This document shows, one piece after another, positions 14,461-17,473 of a stretch of 17,473 nt of DNA. Below the pieces are notes generated by a model. That model worked only from the letters and a program-made list of their open reading frames with translations. It was not told the origin of the DNA and did no database searches. A program made the translations under genes and the position numbers. Origin of the DNA: JBEBGV01 sp040081265. GTDB taxonomy: Bacteria; Acidobacteriota; Vicinamibacteria; Vicinamibacterales; UBA2999. The stretch lies in NCBI GenBank assembly GCA_040081265.1, contig JBEBGV010000088.1, positions 1 through 17,473 on the forward strand, given 5' to 3'. Every line of letters starts with the position of its first letter. Position 1 is the stretch's first letter.

Positions 14461-16053
14461 GTGCGAATCCTCACTGCGCTCCTCGCCCTGGTCCTCGTGT
14501 CGTCGACGACCCTGCCGCTCGCGGCCCAGCATCCTCACCCGCGACTGGTCGTCCTGATCGTCGTCGACCAGATGCGGGGTGACTACATCGACGCCAACCG
14601 TCATCGATGGACGAAGGGCCTGGCTCGGCTGGTCGATGACGGCGCCTGGTTTCAACAGGCGGACTACCCCTTCGCCAACACCGTCACCTGTGCCGGCCAC
14701 GCCAGCATCAGCACGGGGGCCCTGCCGTCGGTGCATGGCATGGTCAACAACACCTGGTGGGATCGCGACTTCGGGCGTGTGGTTGCCTGCGCCGATGACG
14801 CTGGCGCCCTCGCGTTGAGCTACGGCAGACCCGTCTCGGCGTCCGGACAGAGCGCTCACCGTCTGATGGTGCCCACGCTGGCCGACGAGCTGCGCGCACA
14901 GCTCGGTCCCGACTCTCGCGTGGCTGCCTTCTCGCTGAAGGCACGGTCCGTGGCGACGCTCGGCGGGCAGCATCCCGACGTTGCCACCTGGATCGCGGAT
15001 GAAGGTGCCTGGGTCACATCAACCGCTTACGGAGGGCAGGTTCCTGAACTGGCGCGGTATCTGGCCGCACACCCGGTCGAGAGTGAACTCTGGACGACGT
15101 GGAACCGCGCGATGCCGAAGGCGGCCTACACCGACGAGGAACGCGCCCTCGGACATCAGGGCGAAGGCGAGCCAGCGTTTCCACACTCGATTCGCACGTG
15201 GGACGAGTGGGAAGCGAGCCCGCTCTCAGACGCCTATCTGGGCCGCATGGCACTTGGTGTCGTCGGCTCGATGAACTTCGGCGAACCCGGGCACACCGAC
15301 ATGCTGGCGATCAGTTTTTCAGCCCTCGACCTGGTCGGCCACAGCTACGGTCCTGACAGTCACGAGGTACAGGACGTCCTGTTCATGCTGGACCAGACCA
15401 TTGGTGAACTGCTCACCGGACTCGATGCGCTGGTTGGCCGCGATAACTATGTCGTGGCGCTCAGCTCCGATCACGGCGTGTCACAAACACCCGAACACGC
15501 GCGGGCGCACGGCGTCGACGCCGCCCGGATCCCGCCGCGCGCCATTCCCGACGCCGCTCAGAGCGCCATCTCCGGTCTATTGGGGAAGGGCCGTTGGGTC
15601 AACCGGTTGATGAACGGAGATCTGTATCTGGAGGATGGGGTCCTCGCGCGGCTGCGGAGTACCCCCGACGGAATCGAACGACTCAGGTCAGCCCTGCTCG
15701 CGGTCCCTGGTGTTGAGCGCGTGCTGACCCGCGATGAGCTGACACCGGCTGCGGGGGACTATGACCCGACCATTCGCCCGCTCATCAACAGCTACGTTCC
15801 CTCGCGAAGTGGCGACGTCATGATCGTCTTCAGGCCGCACTGGTTAGTTGGCACGACCAATGGGGCAAACCACGGAACGTCGTACGGGTACGACACCAGA
15901 GTCCCCATCATCCTGGCCGGGGCGGGAATCAAGTCCGGGGCACATACCCGTCGCGTGACTCCCCTCGACATCGCGCCAACGCTCGCCCACCTGGCGGGTA
16001 TTACCCTGCCCCATGCGCAGGGGCAGGTGCTCATCGACGCCCTGCTCCGCTGA
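14461..16053 (+). CDS. Secreted alkaline phosphatase, PafA-like
   Basis: This 530-residue alkaline phosphatase superfamily enzyme should hydrolyse phosphate monoesters outside the cytoplasm. A signal peptide covers residues 1-22 (ending LAAQ). Two-zinc ligands are visible as Asp36 (VVDQM), Asp290 and His294 (DLVGH), Asp337-His338 (SSDHGV) and His471 (NHGTSYG). The nucleophile is Thr76 in NTVTCAGHAS. Asn97 (GMVNNTWWD) and the Lys160-x-Arg162 pair (SLKARSV) match the monoesterase-specific residues of PafA, which separates it from phosphodiesterase relatives. The frame is open from a TTG at 14431, but that lies within the Pho-box-like repeat, so GTG 14461 is preferred; GGAGG sits only 1 nt before it. 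It ends 8 nt from the convergent gene on the other strand. Confidence 0.92.
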   Translation: MRILTALLALVLVSSTTLPLAAQHPHPRLVVLIVVDQMRGDYIDANRHRWTKGLARLVDDGAWFQQADYPFANTVTCAGHASISTGALPSVHGMVNNTWWDRDFGRVVACADDAGALALSYGRPVSASGQSAHRLMVPTLADELRAQLGPDSRVAAFSLKARSVATLGGQHPDVATWIADEGAWVTSTAYGGQVPELARYLAAHPVESELWTTWNRAMPKAAYTDEERALGHQGEGEPAFPHSIRTWDEWEASPLSDAYLGRMALGVVGSMNFGEPGHTDMLAISFSALDLVGHSYGPDSHEVQDVLFMLDQTIGELLTGLDALVGRDNYVVALSSDHGVSQTPEHARAHGVDAARIPPRAIPDAAQSAISGLLGKGRWVNRLMNGDLYLEDGVLARLRSTPDGIERLRSALLAVPGVERVLTRDELTPAAGDYDPTIRPLINSYVPSRSGDVMIVFRPHWLVGTTNGANHGTSYGYDTRVPIILAGAGIKSGAHTRRVTPLDIAPTLAHLAGITLPHAQGQVLIDALLR

Positions 16054-16061
16054 TTCCTCGC

Positions 16062-17473
16062 CTATTCGCTGCGGCCGAGGGACAGGTTGATGCGCGCTCG
16101 CAGCGTGGCAAGCGTCTCCGGTGAACCCGCAAACAGGTTCTCTGGCCACTTCGAATCCACGATCATCTTCTTGTAGATCGGGTCGCTCTGGTAGACGTTC
16201 AGGCTCTGTCCGGCAAGATACTGCAGGCGCAGGTTCCGGTCGGTGTTGATCTGAGCGGTGGACAGCCACGGTCCCATGTCGGCCACACCGCCGGCATAGG
16301 TGGCGAACAGTTCGATCGCCGAATTGATCCCGATCTCGCGAAGCGACCTGGCGATGGTCGCGTTCGCGGGATCCTGCAGTCGAGCTTCGACCCTGTCGAC
16401 ATCGATCTTCATCGGCTCGAGCGGCCCATAGAGCACCAGGTCGTAGCCCTGCCCGTTGGCCGTGTTGGCGAACACTGCGCCATTGGGGAACGCCTCGAGG
16501 AACGTCGCCACCTCGCTCTTGACGGCCTCTTCGTTGCTCTCGTACAGCTGGACAAACAGCGTGACCACACCACCCGGATTGAGGTGCGACTTCACCACCT
16601 CGAAAAATTCACGCGTGTAGAGGGTGGCCGCGCCCTTGACCCAGGGGTCGAGCGGATCGGAGGTAATCGCGTCGAACTTCTCGTCAGTGGTCAGCAGGAA
16701 GTGCCTGGCATCATCGAGATGCACCTTGACCTTGGGATTGCGGACCACGTCGAAGTTGTGTTCGGAGAAGTACGTCGAGACCACCTGCGGGACCAGAGGT
16801 TCGATTTCGGCAATGGTCTGATCCTTCACCAGCGGATCGACCGAGACGGCTCCCGCCGTCACCCCGGCGCCACACCCAATCACGAGCACCTTGGTCGGGG
16901 CGGCCGGCACGAGCGTCGTGATGTGACCCAGCATGCGCTGGAGACGCATGTCCTGCGGTTCGCTCGACGCCTGCACCTTGCCAGCGTTGTGGTAGTTGAG
17001 GGTGCCCGACGGAGTGCGCGACACGGCAACCGAGGCGGTGACGCCCTCACCGACGTAGATGATGTCGTTGATACCCAGCCACGTGGCGGCATAGCGACCA
17101 TATGCGACGAGGATGCCCGGCAGCGGCGGAACCGAACGCGCGAGGAGACCGGACCCGATGGCGACGATCGCCACAAGGGCAAGGGCGGCAGACGGCTGCG
17201 GCTGACGGTTACCCTCACCGCGCATCAACCCCGGCGCCACCATGAGGAGTCCCGAGAGTGCCGCGAAGCCGATGAGTACCTGCTGCGCCACCTGGCTCCC
17301 GACCGTGCCCACCAGGCCGAGGCTGACGACCAGCGCACCGAAGATCGCGCCCACCGTATTGGCAGCATAGACACCGCCCACCAGCTTGGCCGGATCGAGC
17401 CAGATGCGCATCGCGCGTTCGGTACCGAACAGCTGGGCCTGGCCCACGCCGGGCAGGCGCTGGATCTCGGGCA
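16062..17473 (-). CDS. Spermidine-synthase-like protein fused to membrane domain (partial)
   Basis: The frame is open to the window edge, so the N-terminus is missing; the GTG at 17447 is not a convincing start because PEIQRLPG is encoded in frame upstream. The visible 5' part encodes hydrophobic helices (GGVYAANTVGAIFGALVVSL and two more, to about 17120). It then encodes a spermidine-synthase-type methyltransferase fold: YVGEGVTASVAV, the nucleotide-binding loop VIGCGAGVTAG (near 16850-16883), DDARHFL, and SDPLDPW at the catalytic position. The protein belongs to the fused permease/spermidine synthase group, whose reaction is generally unproven. The substrate pocket differs from true aminopropyltransferases (usual D-S-S/T-D-P reads D-P-L-D-P), so polyamine synthesis should not be assumed. 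It is convergent with the phosphatase gene. Confidence 0.85.
   Translation of the reverse strand, partial: PEIQRLPGVGQAQLFGTERAMRIWLDPAKLVGGVYAANTVGAIFGALVVSLGLVGTVGSQVAQQVLIGFAALSGLLMVAPGLMRGEGNRQPQPSAALALVAIVAIGSGLLARSVPPLPGILVAYGRYAATWLGINDIIYVGEGVTASVAVSRTPSGTLNYHNAGKVQASSEPQDMRLQRMLGHITTLVPAAPTKVLVIGCGAGVTAGAVSVDPLVKDQTIAEIEPLVPQVVSTYFSEHNFDVVRNPKVKVHLDDARHFLLTTDEKFDAITSDPLDPWVKGAATLYTREFFEVVKSHLNPGGVVTLFVQLYESNEEAVKSEVATFLEAFPNGAVFANTANGQGYDLVLYGPLEPMKIDVDRVEARLQDPANATIARSLREIGINSAIELFATYAGGVADMGPWLSTAQINTDRNLRLQYLAGQSLNVYQSDPIYKKMIVDSKWPENLFAGSPETLATLRARINLSLGRSE

Overview
The window is GC-rich, densely coded bacterial DNA. A 1,129-residue carboxypeptidase-regulatory-like (Oar-type) TonB-dependent receptor, a fused membrane/spermidine-synthase-like protein and short heptanucleotide intergenic repeats are the kind of content seen in Acidobacteriota, perhaps the Vicinamibacteria. 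That assignment is an inference from gene style; there is no rRNA or marker gene here. No stretch over 300 bases lacks a gene; the longest gap is the 190-nt leader before pstS.

Layout. 12-1277 (+): major-facilitator exporter. 1278-1474: leader with a three-unit Pho-box-like repeat. 1475-8991 (+): a phosphate locus in the order pstS, pstC, pstA, pstB1, pstB2, phoU, phoB, phoR, with overlapping or nearly touching genes from pstC to pstB2. 8992-9096: two hairpins, one terminator-like after phoR and one REP-like. 9097-12486 (-): TonB-dependent receptor with its own Pho-box-like promoter. 12648-13016 (+): crcB fluoride channel. 13013-13124: heptad repeats. 13132-14394 (+): glgC. 14409-14437: another three-unit Pho-box-like repeat. 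14461-16053 (+): secreted PafA-like alkaline phosphatase. 16062-17473 (-): C-terminal part of a spermidine-synthase-like membrane protein, cut by the window edge.

How it fits together. The alkaline phosphatase would release phosphate from organic esters outside the cytoplasm, and PstS would bind it. PstC and PstA would carry it across the inner membrane, driven by the PstB pair. PhoU, PhoR and PhoB would sense supply and control transcription. Direct repeats of a TGTCAC/CGTTAC-like heptamer at exact 11-bp spacing stand before pstS, the TonB receptor and the phosphatase, and before no other gene that I could see. This points to one local Pho regulon that includes the outer-membrane receptor.

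The most striking observation is the tandem PstB pair. PstB1 has a perfect LSGGQ signature but has lost the Q-loop glutamine and H-loop histidine. PstB2 has perfect Walker A, Q-loop, Walker B and H-loop but a broken signature (LTLEQ). The defects are complementary, so only a PstB1/PstB2 heterodimer would hold one complete ATPase site. This predicts an asymmetric phosphate importer.
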